Source: Smithella sp. SCADC | GTDB taxonomy: Bacteria > Desulfobacterota > Syntrophia > Syntrophales > Smithellaceae | Assembly (NCBI GenBank): GCA_000747625.2 | Contig: JQDQ01000121.1 | Location: 1-32,326, forward strand | Direction of reading: 5' to 3' | Length of the DNA: 32,326 nt | Shown: in pieces, positions 21,963-31,248 of the stretch | How the letters are laid out: every line of letters starts with the position of its first letter | Position numbering within the stretch: the stretch's first letter is position 1 | The notes under the pieces: generated by a model | Told to the model about the DNA's origin: nothing | Databases searched by the model: none | Seen by the model: only the letters and a program-made list of their open reading frames with translations | Made by a program: the position numbers and the translations under genes

Positions 21963-22616
21963 TCACCGGTACACCTTTTTCATCTTTTCAATTTCATTTT
22001 TTATTTCCATTCGCAGTGATTTTGGCGACACAACTTCCACCTGCGCGCCGTATTTTAGTATTTCGCGTTTGATTTCCCGGAAGTCGGACACGGGTATGGT
22101 GAGGCAGAGTCTGCCGTCTTTTTTTATGACAGTCTTCTGCGCCGGATGCCAGGCCTGTTCGGCAATCCAGGAAGAAACGTCTTTGGAAAAACACAGACAG
22201 ACTTCATTTGTTGCTTTGCCGTGGAAGATGCCAAAAGTGTGACGGATATATTCTCTGACTTGTTCAGCGGCAAAACGGGTAACAATTTTATTTTCACAAG
22301 GCGTGATTGATTTGATGCGCAATAAAACAAAATCCCTGAGTTCATTTTTCAACGCGCAGTGCGCAATGATATGCCATGTGCCCCTGTAGTGAAGCAGGTG
22401 CAGCGGCAGAATGTCGCGGGTGGCCGTTTCGGAATTATGCGGCGAAGGGTATTCTATTCTCACGGGTTTGGCGGAAAGCAGGGCTTCGAGCATCGCGTGA
22501 TATATTTTTTCGGCTGTTTTGGAATATTCAATATTGCGGACTGAAACTTTATTGCTCAAGTCTTTGATTTCGCTGTGAAACCAGAGAAATCTTTCTAAAA
22601 TGATTTTCGATGCCAT
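21963..22616 (-). CDS. WYL-domain protein, apparently without the usual N-terminal HTH
   Basis: 217 aa; VRIEYPSPHNSETATRDILPLHLLHYRGTWHIIAHCALKNELRDFVLLRIKSI is a WYL-type core, with a WCX-like C-terminus. Confidence 0.75.
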   Translation of the reverse strand: MASKIILERFLWFHSEIKDLSNKVSVRNIEYSKTAEKIYHAMLEALLSAKPVRIEYPSPHNSETATRDILPLHLLHYRGTWHIIAHCALKNELRDFVLLRIKSITPCENKIVTRFAAEQVREYIRHTFGIFHGKATNEVCLCFSKDVSSWIAEQAWHPAQKTVIKKDGRLCLTIPVSDFREIKREILKYGAQVEVVSPKSLRMEIKNEIEKMKKVYR

Positions 22617-22761
22617 GACGAATCCAAAATCGATGGATTTTACAACTTTGAGAGCAGATTAATAATGCGAGTATATAATAAAGAATGGATTGGAAAGTCA
22701 ATTAAATAAAATAGCGTTATAAAATAATGTTTAAGACCCGCTTCCGTTTCCGGCTTTTTTA

Positions 22762-24222
22762 TTACTCTTCCGGTGATAAAATTCTTAATCTGCTGTGTTT
22801 TCGACTGTAAAAGAAGTATATGCAAAAACCTATTGCCATCCAGACAATAAGACGAAGCCACGTATCAAACGGCAGAAATATCATCTGAAGAAGAGTTACG
22901 ATGGCACCCGCAACAGGAACAAACGGCACCCACGGTGTGCGAAAAACACGTGGATATTCCGGATGACGATAGTGCAGAACAAGCACGCCTATACATACAA
23001 TGGTAAATGCCAGTAAGGTTCCTATGGAAACCAGTTCTCCGAGGATATTGATGGGAAAAAGGCCTGATATAATTGCCGCGACACATCCTGTCAGAATTGT
23101 CGGTACATACGGCGTTTTGAAACGCGGATGTACGCGGGCAAATGCTTTGGGGAGCAAACCATCCCGCGCCATTGCAAAAATAACACGCGGCTGAGCCATG
23201 AGCAATACGAGAACTACGGAACTTAATCCGGCAATAGCGCCAATTTTAATGAACGGCCTGAGCCACGCTATACCGGGACCTGCGGCATTAACCGCAACAG
23301 CGATAGGATCCGGAACGGCAAGTTCCGTATATTTCATGATGCCGGTAAGCACGGCTGTCATCAGGATAAAAATAATCGTGCAGACAACAAGCGATCCCAG
23401 TATGCCGATAGGCATGTCGCGCTGAGGATTACGCGCTTCCTGAGCTGCGGTAGAAACCACATCAAAACCGATATAGGCAAAAAAGATTACGCCCGCTCCG
23501 CGTATTACTCCGGTCCAGCCGAACGAACCGAACTGACCTGTATTTTCGGGTAGAAACGGCGTCCAGTTGGCAAACCTGATGAAAAAAATTCCCACTACGA
23601 TAAAAAGAACAATGACTGTCAGTTTGACAAGTACGATAAAATTGTTAACCCGGGTCGATTCGCGAATGCCGATAACCAGCAGTGTTGTCATAATTCCCAC
23701 GATAAAAATGGCCGGACAATTCAAAATTGCTCCGGTCGTACTCCAGCCATCCGTAACTGAATAGGAAAACGGAGACTGACAGAAAATTGCGGGAATGTTG
23801 ATATTAAAATCTTTCAGAAAGCTCACCACATATCCCGACCAACCCACTGCAACTGTTGACGCTCCGAAAAGATATTCCAGCACAAGATCCCAGCCGATTA
23901 TCCATGCCATAAATTCGCCCAGAGTAGCGTATGCATAGGTATAAGCGCTTCCGGAAATTGGAATCATCGAAGCAAATTCGGCGTAACACAGGCCGGCCAG
24001 AGCACATCCGAACGCGGAAATGACAAAGGAAAGTATAATGGCGGGACCGGCGTAAGTTGCCGCAGCCTGGCCTGACAGCACAAAAATTCCCGCACCGATC
24101 ATGACACCTATTCCAAGGCTGATCAGTCCCCCCGGTCCAAGCACTCTTTTTAGTTGATGTTGTTCACCCTCAGGCTCCGCCATGATAAGCCGTAACGGCT
24201 TTCTTGCGAACAAACCTTTCAT
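22762..24222 (-). CDS. APC superfamily amino acid permease
   Basis: 486 aa, multiple hydrophobic segments; LGPGGLISLGIGVMIGAGIFVLSGQAAATYAGPAIILSFVISAFGCALAGLCYAEFASMIPISGSAYTYAYATLGE. Confidence 0.95.
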   Translation of the reverse strand: MKGLFARKPLRLIMAEPEGEQHQLKRVLGPGGLISLGIGVMIGAGIFVLSGQAAATYAGPAIILSFVISAFGCALAGLCYAEFASMIPISGSAYTYAYATLGEFMAWIIGWDLVLEYLFGASTVAVGWSGYVVSFLKDFNINIPAIFCQSPFSYSVTDGWSTTGAILNCPAIFIVGIMTTLLVIGIRESTRVNNFIVLVKLTVIVLFIVVGIFFIRFANWTPFLPENTGQFGSFGWTGVIRGAGVIFFAYIGFDVVSTAAQEARNPQRDMPIGILGSLVVCTIIFILMTAVLTGIMKYTELAVPDPIAVAVNAAGPGIAWLRPFIKIGAIAGLSSVVLVLLMAQPRVIFAMARDGLLPKAFARVHPRFKTPYVPTILTGCVAAIISGLFPINILGELVSIGTLLAFTIVCIGVLVLHYRHPEYPRVFRTPWVPFVPVAGAIVTLLQMIFLPFDTWLRLIVWMAIGFCIYFFYSRKHSRLRILSPEE

Positions 24223-24308
24223 AGCCTCAGTCCTTCTGTAATTTATAGCGTATCATAGCGCTTTTTTATGGCTGAAATATATAAGGAAATCTTGTTTGTA
24301 TGTCAAAT

Positions 24309-24336
24309 AAAAAACCCGCTTTCACACGGGTTTTTT
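24309..24336. terminator. Rho-independent (bidirectional) terminator
   Basis: AAAAAACCCGCTTTCACACGGGTTTTTT. Confidence 0.85.
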
Positions 24337-24416
24337 ATTATTATTGTTTTTTAATGTATGATTTAATTAGCTATTGCTTCTGATTAAAGGGCGTTTGAGA
24401 AGTACTGTATCGTATG

Positions 24417-25148
24417 TCAAAATAATTTTGATCGCGCCCTTGAACTGCCGATTCTAAGGATTTTTCGAACCTTCTGACTTTTCTTTTCTTCTCTGCTTGT
24501 GAAGCCCGGGATGAGGACGAACTGCAGGGTCTCCTTGACCATTTCGATGTACTCTTTATGGTTGAGTTTGACCATGGGACGGAAGAAGTTTTCTCCGGAG
24601 ACAAAATTATGAATGCCGTTCATAACTGTCAGGACCTCCAGCATGCCACTGGGAGGTGTTTTTTTTGCGTCCTTTGTCAAACCCATTGAGCGGGCAATGT
24701 CGCCGGTGAATTCCGGGACTTTGAAATCAATTATCATATCGTGCCTTGTCTTGCTGAAATATCGATGGAACATGAGATTCGATACTTCGGGATTGGCGAA
24801 CAGGTAGTCCGTCATCAAAGCTATGGCAATTTTTATACGTTCATCCAGGGGACGGCCATGAATTATTTTTTCCACCGCGCTAAGCTCACGTCCCAAGTCG
24901 CGGTTCATGTCGAGAATGACGGCCTCATAGAGGTCCTTTTTGTCACCCCAGTGGTAGTGCAGTGTGGAAATGTCGATGCCAACTTCCTTGGCGAGCATCC
25001 TGGTTGTCGTACCGTGGAAACCGTATTCACCGAACACGATACGCGCAGCGGCAAGAATCCTTGCCTTCATCGATTCAGGGTCTTTGCGGGCTTTTTCGAG
25101 GGCTGTTCTCATTTTTTTTATTTTATAGTACGCTTTCATCGTTTGCAA
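24417..25148 (-). CDS. TetR/AcrR family transcriptional regulator
   Basis: 243 aa; ILAAARIVFGEYGFHGTTTRMLAKEVGIDISTLHYHWGDKKDLYEAVI is a TetR HTH. Confidence 0.94.
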   Translation of the reverse strand: MQTMKAYYKIKKMRTALEKARKDPESMKARILAAARIVFGEYGFHGTTTRMLAKEVGIDISTLHYHWGDKKDLYEAVILDMNRDLGRELSAVEKIIHGRPLDERIKIAIALMTDYLFANPEVSNLMFHRYFSKTRHDMIIDFKVPEFTGDIARSMGLTKDAKKTPPSGMLEVLTVMNGIHNFVSGENFFRPMVKLNHKEYIEMVKETLQFVLIPGFTSREEKKSQKVRKILRIGSSRARSKLF

Positions 25149-25200
25149 GTTTATTTTTCAATGTTTGCTTGAACAACTTGTCTCATGTTAAAATAAACTA

Positions 25201-25819
25201 TCAGGGACAATCCATGTATCTGCATTTATTTTCCAGATTATACCGCGCCTTTTGCTTGGCCAGTTCATTTACTATACACAGGCCGCCACCAAGCTTACAG
25301 GGATCCATTTGCAGTACTCTATTGTTCAACCGGTCATACATTTCCGGATCCTTGATAAGTGCAGCAAGGTACCTTGCCTGCAATACATCCATCACTCCAA
25401 ATTCACCATTTTCCGCCCTGTTGCCGTTAGCAAATGCATCTCGGGAAGATTCAGCTCCACCGCCCAATGCCATCCTGAACATCCATAATCACATCCGGGG
25501 TTTCCAACTGCAGCGTTACCCGCTTGGCAAGATTGACCCCATACCAGGTCAGAGCTTTCAAATCATATTTAGTCAGGAATTTAACCGCATCATAAACAGT
25601 TGTCCCACTTTCTAAAGCTTTACGAAATTTAGAATTATTGACTTTCATGGCTCGCAAAGTATATTCTGTTCCAACCGTATAAAGAGATATAAAGTAACGG
25701 CGGTATTCTGTACGGTGTGCCTTGTTGCCGTACACCCGGATACACCCACGGCCAGAAAAACAATTAAACTGATCATTTAGGTTATGCGCTTTCGGAATTG
25801 GAGTTTCAGCAATAAACAA
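25201..25819 (-). pseudogene. Hypothetical protein, possibly frameshifted (two overlapping ORFs)
   Basis: ORFs 25819-25451 and 25482-25201 overlap by 32 nt in different frames and may be one protein. No domain recognised. Confidence 0.4.
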
Positions 25820-25828
25820 ATTTCAAAG

Positions 25829-26996
25829 CTAAACTCTCTCGAATATTGTCGCCGGGGCCTGCCCGCCGCCAGTGCAGAGGGTCACCAGGGCGTATTTCGC
25901 TTTCCGCCGTTGCAGTTCATGAATCGCGGTGACACTGAGACGGCACCCGCTGTTTCCCACAGGGTGTCCCAGCGCCATGGCGCCGCCATTGACGTTGAGT
26001 TTCGTCATATCGGCCTTGACCTCTTTCGCCCAGGCCAGCGGGATCGGCGCAAAGGCCTCGTTCACTTCGAAGAGGTTGATGTCGTCCATTTTCAAACCAG
26101 CCATCTTGAGCACTTTCGGCGTCGCCGTCATGGGGCCGGTGAGCATCAGCTTAGGGTCGGAGCCAACTACGGCGTTGGCCACGACGCGAGCCAGCGGCGT
26201 CAGCCCCAGTTTCTTCACTTTTTCACCGCTCATGAGCAAAATCGCGGACACCCCGTCCGTAACTGTGCTGGAAAGACCGGTCGTCATCCAGTCGGTTCCG
26301 GGCAATACCTTGAGACTGTCAAGTCCTTCCCTGGTAACTCCGGCGCGCATCGGCTCGTCGGTATCGCAAAGGATTTTGTTACCGTCCTTGTCCAACCCCT
26401 GAACCGTCATGATCTCTTTCTTAAAATAGCCTTCTTTCGTGGCCTTTAAGGCCTTTTCGTGACTCGCGATAGCAAAATCCTGACACTCTTCCTTGGTTAC
26501 TTTCCACTGGTTGGCTACGGCTTGAGCGGAGACCATCTGGTTCGGCATGCCGTAACGGTCTAAGTATAATTGCGTGATTGGATGACCCGCATTCTCTCCG
26601 TTGGGTAACGTGCCTTGCACGTCGGAGCTGATGGTATACTTGGACATGAGCTCGCAGCCGCTGGCAATTACCGTATCCATAGTCCCCGCGGCTATCATAG
26701 CCAATCTGTATCGTGGAAAGGCTGCTCCCGCACTGGCGGTTCACGCTGATACCTCCCAGCGTCACCGGAAGCCGTGATGATAGAACACCCATTCGCGCAA
26801 TGTTGAATCCCTGTTCGCCGATCTGGTACACGCATCCAGTGATAACATCGTCTAATTGAGTTACGTCAAGTTGGACGCGTTAGGCAACCTCGTTGAGTAC
26901 AAGAGCAAGCAGTTCCGGGGCTATGTATTCACGATAATACCCTTTTCGCCTGCCAACCGGTGTTCTGACAGCACTGACAATAAATACATCTCTCAT
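25829..26996 (-). pseudogene. Acetyl-CoA acetyltransferase (thiolase), disrupted by one nonsense codon and one frameshift
   Basis: Manual joining gives MRDVFIVSAVRTPVGRRKGYYREYIAPELLALVLNEVA*RVQLDVTQLDDVITGCVYQIGEQGFN...NRQCGSSLSTIQI[frameshift]AMIAAGTMDTVIASG...NVNGGAMALGHPVGNSG...LCTGGGQAPATIFERV. 1168 nt = 3n+1. Confidence 0.9.
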
Positions 26997-27246
26997 TCAA
27001 TACCTCCTGTTGAATTAAATAAACCGCTCCCCTCTAAATAACTGATTTGCAACATTGACTATCCGACCGCCGTCGAAACGGCATGGTGGTGAAAAAACGT
27101 ACTGAGAGAGGAGTTACATCCTCTCCAGTCTTTTGAGACAGAACTGTACAAGAAGACTTACATATTCCTGCCTTTGTCTTTACGTGTTATGAATCTATTA
27201 AAACTAATACAAAGGCCCACAAGTTCGGAGTTGCTCCCATTTCCTT

Positions 27247-27292
27247 CTTCCATATAATGATACCATCATTTGATGGTATCATTATATGGAAG
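27247..27292. repeat. 46-nt near-perfect palindrome
   Basis: CTTCCATATAATGATACCATCA-TT-TGATGGTATCATTATATGGAAG: 22-bp arms, 2-nt centre. Confidence 0.95.
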
Positions 27293-27467
27293 TAATATAA
27301 AAGTTAAGTTTATTTTTAATGTTTAATTTCTTCAGATATTTCTTCTGATGGGAGTACGAACAGTTTATTCTTTTATTTTTTCTTCCAGCGGACCGGTTTC
27401 ATGATAAAGGCTAGTGCTTTTCCCCATGTTGATAAATCTTATAACACGTCTCTGGACTAAAAGCAAC

Positions 27468-27495
27468 AAAAACCCGCTATTTCTAACGGGTTTTT
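27468..27495. terminator. Rho-independent (bidirectional) terminator
   Basis: AAAAACCCGCTATTTCTAACGGGTTTTT. Confidence 0.8.
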
Positions 27496-27526
27496 GCGCT
27501 TCCTAAGACTTTAATGGATTATGGCT

Positions 27527-27573
27527 TGGTGGGCGATGTGAGATTCGAACTCACGGCACCTGGCTTCGGAGCC
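27527..27573 (-). other. tRNA 3'-half-like sequence (anticodon-region to CCA), probable attachment-site remnant
   Basis: Minus strand GGCTCCGAAGCCAGGTGCCGTGAGTTCGAATCTCACATCGCCCACCA has a T-arm with GTTCGAATC, an acceptor 3' strand and CCA. The expected 5' acceptor strand (GGGCGAT) is absent upstream, so it is not a complete tRNA. Confidence 0.75.
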
Positions 27574-27689
27574 CGATACATGCCCTTTACCACTTCATTC
27601 AACATTTTACGCTCATTTACTATATCTCAATAGTTTAGGTAAGTTACATTTACCTTGACTTACTGTGAGATTTTTGTATATTCATCACC

Positions 27690-27834
27690 AAGGTTGGAAA
27701 TTGATGCACTTGGTTTATGATCTGATAACGAATAAATTTTCCCAACCTTGAACATATGATGAGAAAGAACTCTACATAAATTATAGAGCTATGTACACAC
27801 TTTATAATTATTTGTGAAATAAATTTTCCAACCT
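27690..27834. repeat. Three copies of a CCAACCT-core motif (candidate integrase arm sites)
   Basis: AAGGTTGGAAA (27690-27700), TTTTCCCAACCTT (27737-27749), TTTTCCAACCT (27824-27834). The last two share AATAAATTTTC(C)CAACCT. Confidence 0.5.
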
Positions 27835-27845
27835 GCAGAGGTATT

Positions 27846-28470
27846 ATGAAGAGATTTAAAACGAATTACAAAGGTGTATTTTATCGTATTGGCGATAGAA
27901 TAAGCAGTCCGGGTAAAGAAAAAATATTTTACATCGTCTTTTAAAAAGACGGCAAAGTCTTTGAAGAAAAAGTCGACCGTCAATTTGCCGATGACATGAC
28001 ACCTTCCAGAGCAAGCAGGTTCCGCGCTGCCAGAATCGATGGAAAGCGTAAATCCCGTAAAGAAATAAGAGATGAAGTAAAAGCAGCAAAACAGGCAGAA
28101 GCCGGTAAAATGACTATTGCACGTCTATGGGATAAGTATGAAGCACATAAGTCAGAATTAAAATCTATAAATATAGAAAAGGGAAGATGTCAAAAATATT
28201 TATTACCTGAATTTGGAAATAAAGAACCACATGACATTATCAAGCTTGACGTTGATCGTTTGCGTATTAAACTGTCAAAGAATTTGAAACCGCAATCCGT
28301 TAAACACGTATTAGGATTGCTCAAGCGTATTGTTAATTTCGGGGTCTCCATGCAGTTATGTGAGAATTTAAATTTTAAAACTGATCCTATCAAAGTAGAC
28401 AATTTAAAAACAAAGATTTAACCTCCGAACAAAGTAAAGCGGCTTTTAACAGCAATTAATAATTCAAATG
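27846..28470 (+). pseudogene. Phage-type tyrosine integrase, N-terminal part only, with stop and frameshifts
   Basis: MKRFKTNYKGVFYRIGDRISSPGKEKIFYIVF*KDGKVFEEKVDRQFADDMTPSRASRFRAARIDGKRKSRKE...LWDKYEAHKSELKSINIEKGRCQKYLLPEFGNKEP; TAA at 27942. Homology past 28421 needs frame changes; no catalytic RHRY domain. Confidence 0.85.
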
Positions 28471-28526
28471 ACAATAAACGGGATAGGCGTGAAATGGCTG
28501 TATATTTGTGATTAGCTGAATAGGTG
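28471..28526 (+). repeat. 56-bp direct repeat, copy 1
   Basis: ACAATAAACGGGATAGGCGTGAAATGGCTGTATATTTGTGATTAGCTGAATAGGTG; copy 2 at 30385-30440 differs at 2 positions. Confidence 0.95.
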
Positions 28527-28831
28527 TTGCTTATGCAGCGGCAAGCGACATGCTGAAAGCCTCGGAGCGATAGCGAAATAAGCGGCACACTTTTTCAGCG
28601 GATAAAATCACAAATTATGAATATAGCCTTATCATGCCTATACCAACCTCAAGCAGGGCGGGAAAATCAGATGTAGCTTGGTGGCGCCGGAAACTAGGCG
28701 TTTGTAATAAGCAGAAAAGGGGAAGGGTTGGGCTACCGAGAAGATTTGCTCCAAATACAAAGCCCTATTAAAAAATACTTGACCTTATCTCCTTGTTGTG
28801 CTACATTGTAGCCCAATGGAGGTAATTATAT

Positions 28832-29095
28832 ATGGCTACAAACCCAGTTGTCCGTGCGCGTATTGATGATCACGTTAAGGCGCAAGCCGAAGCGGTGCTT
28901 GCTTCTATCGGGCTTACCGTTGCGGATGCTTTCCGCATGATGATGATTCGCATTGCAAAAGAAAAGGCGTTGCCTTTTGAGCCTCTCATCCCCAATGACG
29001 AAACTATTGAGGCCATGAAGGCCGCTCGTCGCGGCAAGCTTACTACGGCAGGAACCCCTGACCGCCTGCTTAAGAAACTCAATGCGGGAGATTAG
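28832..29095 (+). CDS. RelB/DinJ family antitoxin
   Basis: 87 aa, NPVVRARIDDHVKAQAEAVLASIGLTVADAFRMMMIRIAKEKALPFEPLIPN, typical RelB/DinJ. Confidence 0.93.
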   Translation: MATNPVVRARIDDHVKAQAEAVLASIGLTVADAFRMMMIRIAKEKALPFEPLIPNDETIEAMKAARRGKLTTAGTPDRLLKKLNAGD

Positions 29096-29363
29096 ATACA
29101 CGGCCCGCTTTAAGCGTGACTACAAACGGGAAAAATCAGGGCGGCACAGCAAAATCATCAACGCCGCCTTGATGAAGATCGTGAATTTACTCGCCGCCGA
29201 TATGCCTTTACCAAAAAGCAATGTTGACCATCCACTTATTGGTGAATGGTCAGATCATCGTGACTGCCATGTCAAGCCCGATCTCATACTTATTTACCGC
29301 AAACCCGACGATGAGCATCTCGATCTGGTGCGTCTCGGTTCGCACAGCCAGCTTGGTTTATGA
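29082..29363 (+). CDS. YafQ/RelE family mRNA interferase toxin
   Basis: 93 aa, YTARFKRDYKREKSGRHSK...LIGEWSDHRDCHVKPDLILIYRKPDDEHLDLVRLGSHSQLGL; overlaps the antitoxin ORF. Confidence 0.93.
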   Translation: MREIRYTARFKRDYKREKSGRHSKIINAALMKIVNLLAADMPLPKSNVDHPLIGEWSDHRDCHVKPDLILIYRKPDDEHLDLVRLGSHSQLGL

Positions 29364-29581
29364 TAAGAGACTATCGCCAAAGCCTTTCAAACCGCGCCGG
29401 TTTGGCGGCGGTGTATCTGACTGTGTGCTGAATGTTCCTGTGTCCTATAAGAAAATTCTTAGTAAAACGTAGGGAGATCTTTTGATGGGTGCAGGGAAGA
29501 ATTAATGGGGGTTACAATCCCCTTAAAATACCTTCCCTGCAATATAAAAATAACAGGGTGGGGACAACAGTGAGTATACGC

Positions 29582-29896
29582 TTAAGACATGTTTGCATGA
29601 AGTTTTATAGATTCTTTACTCTGTAAAACTTTAAGTATTCCGGCAAGGCTATCCATGCGAGGATTGCCTTTGGGACCAAGCATCCTGTGAATGCTTTTGC
29701 TTGATTTATGAAGCTTCTGCGCCAGTACCGGAAATGTTATCGTCGCATTTATATAATCCCGGAGTATTGATTTGGCGACACTGTGATCGCCGGCAAGTAA
29801 TTCATTGATAGCTTCTATAAGCAACGCATGGCGGAAATCCGGATCGGAAATCACTCTTCGTTGCACAGTATCTTTAAATTTTCTTGTAAGAGCCAT
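29582..29896 (-). CDS. HigA-like antitoxin / HTH regulator
   Basis: 104 aa; FPVLAQKLHKSSKSIHRMLGPKGNPRMDSLAGILKVLQ is HTH-like; paired with the toxin at 29899. Confidence 0.8.
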   Translation of the reverse strand: MALTRKFKDTVQRRVISDPDFRHALLIEAINELLAGDHSVAKSILRDYINATITFPVLAQKLHKSSKSIHRMLGPKGNPRMDSLAGILKVLQSKESIKLHANMS

Positions 29897-29898
29897 AT

Positions 29899-30240
29899 CT
29901 ATACCTCCTGTTTCTTTCTACTTTTATAATCCTGCCAATATTTTTTAGCTTTCTTGATGTCTTTGCTCTGTGTTTTCTTATCTCCTCCGCAGAGCAAAAT
30001 TATCAATTTACTTCCATCTTTTCCGAAATAAATCCTGTAGCCCGGTCCAAAATCAATTTTATATTCAGCTACTCCACTGCCGATATATTTTACGTTGGAA
30101 TAATTTCCCATTTGAAGTCTGGTTATTGCTACTGTTACCTTTACAGCTGCAACGGCATCCAAGTCATCAAACCATGAGCCAAATGGTGAGCGTCCCTCAA
30201 TTTCCAATTCTTCTACTTCATAATAGAATGAATTATTCAT
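29899..30240 (-). CDS. RelE/HigB-like addiction-module toxin
   Basis: 113 aa; GVAEYKIDFGPGYRIYFGKDGSKLIILLCGGDKKTQSKDIKKAKKYWQDYK. Confidence 0.9.
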   Translation of the reverse strand: MNNSFYYEVEELEIEGRSPFGSWFDDLDAVAAVKVTVAITRLQMGNYSNVKYIGSGVAEYKIDFGPGYRIYFGKDGSKLIILLCGGDKKTQSKDIKKAKKYWQDYKSRKKQEV

Positions 30241-30384
30241 AGGTGAATAGTAGCATATAAGTTACCATTTGTCAAATACATTTCAAGTTATAGCTATTGT
30301 ACAGATTTAATCAGCCAGAAGATACGCTATCATTTATAAAAGAATTACGGAAAGTTACTCTGTAAAAAAACAATCTGGGTGGGA

Positions 30385-30440
30385 ACAATAGACGGAATAG
30401 GCGTGAAATGGCTGTATATTTGTGATTAGCTGAATAGGTG
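30385..30440 (+). repeat. 56-bp direct repeat, copy 2
   Basis: ACAATAGACGGAATAGGCGTGAAATGGCTGTATATTTGTGATTAGCTGAATAGGTG. Confidence 0.95.
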
Positions 30441-31036
30441 TGTCTTATCCGTTCAAAAGCAATGGCCGCCTGATAAAAATGTTTATGCCGGATGGTGTTG
30501 TATTTGATAATCTCGAACCATTATATTTTTTATCGAAACTCAACAAACAACTCCGTATGATTACGCTCATCGCTCCTTTTCCTGAATTAAAAAGATTTTC
30601 CAATATCGGCTTACCATTGATATATGCAATCCTATTAAAGGATGATCATAATAATATTTTTCTGTTCAGGCGGAAAAAAGAAAAAGACATTTTCAACCTG
30701 TCATCTGATTATCCCAGCCCCATAGTGAAACTGACAAAGATATCTCAGGAAAATAAATCTGTCATATCCATTGCTCAGAAAGAATTATCGAGAGACGTTT
30801 TCGATAAAATACGCGAGTGGAATTTGCTTTCCATAGCAGATATCAAATACTTGATTAATGAAGAAATTATATTCACGAAGTTGTTTGAACCGACCGAAGC
30901 TGAAATTGTTCAACTTGAACTTCAGCGAAACATCGGAGTAGAAAATCTTTCCAGTTATGAACTAATGTTGATTAATGAGATTCGAACGAAAGACATTGCC
31001 ATAGAAAAAGTGTCAAAAATGATAAAAGAAAAATAA
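30440..31036 (+). CDS. Hypothetical protein, possibly N-terminally truncated
   Basis: 198-aa ORF beginning with GTG at the edge of the direct repeat; no domain recognised. Confidence 0.55.
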   Translation: MSYPFKSNGRLIKMFMPDGVVFDNLEPLYFLSKLNKQLRMITLIAPFPELKRFSNIGLPLIYAILLKDDHNNIFLFRRKKEKDIFNLSSDYPSPIVKLTKISQENKSVISIAQKELSRDVFDKIREWNLLSIADIKYLINEEIIFTKLFEPTEAEIVQLELQRNIGVENLSSYELMLINEIRTKDIAIEKVSKMIKEK

Positions 31037-31248
31037 AATGCTTATGGTCATGTCACTTTGGCTCTCATACTTAAGATAATCAATACCATCCTTATGTATT
31101 TGACAAAAAGTGTCTAATTAAGTCTTGTCTTAGTTATTGACTTCACCTAAGGCGCAACTTGTTTGAGTTAGCAAGAGTGTAGATTACCATTTGAAATGTG
31201 GTATCCAACATCGCTAATGAGTCAAGCAACAACCTCTTTTTACCCGGG

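Noticed and set aside
21117-22072. Cluster of overlapping ORFs on both strands (60-166 aa)
   Set aside because: Low-complexity, overlapping a region of hairpins and dispersed repeats; no homology recognised.
25784-26449. 221-aa plus-strand ORF over the thiolase
   Set aside because: Antisense of thiolase; compositional shadow.
27527-27602. Functional tRNA gene
   Set aside because: The 5' acceptor strand and a normal D-arm are not present; only the 3' half is convincing.
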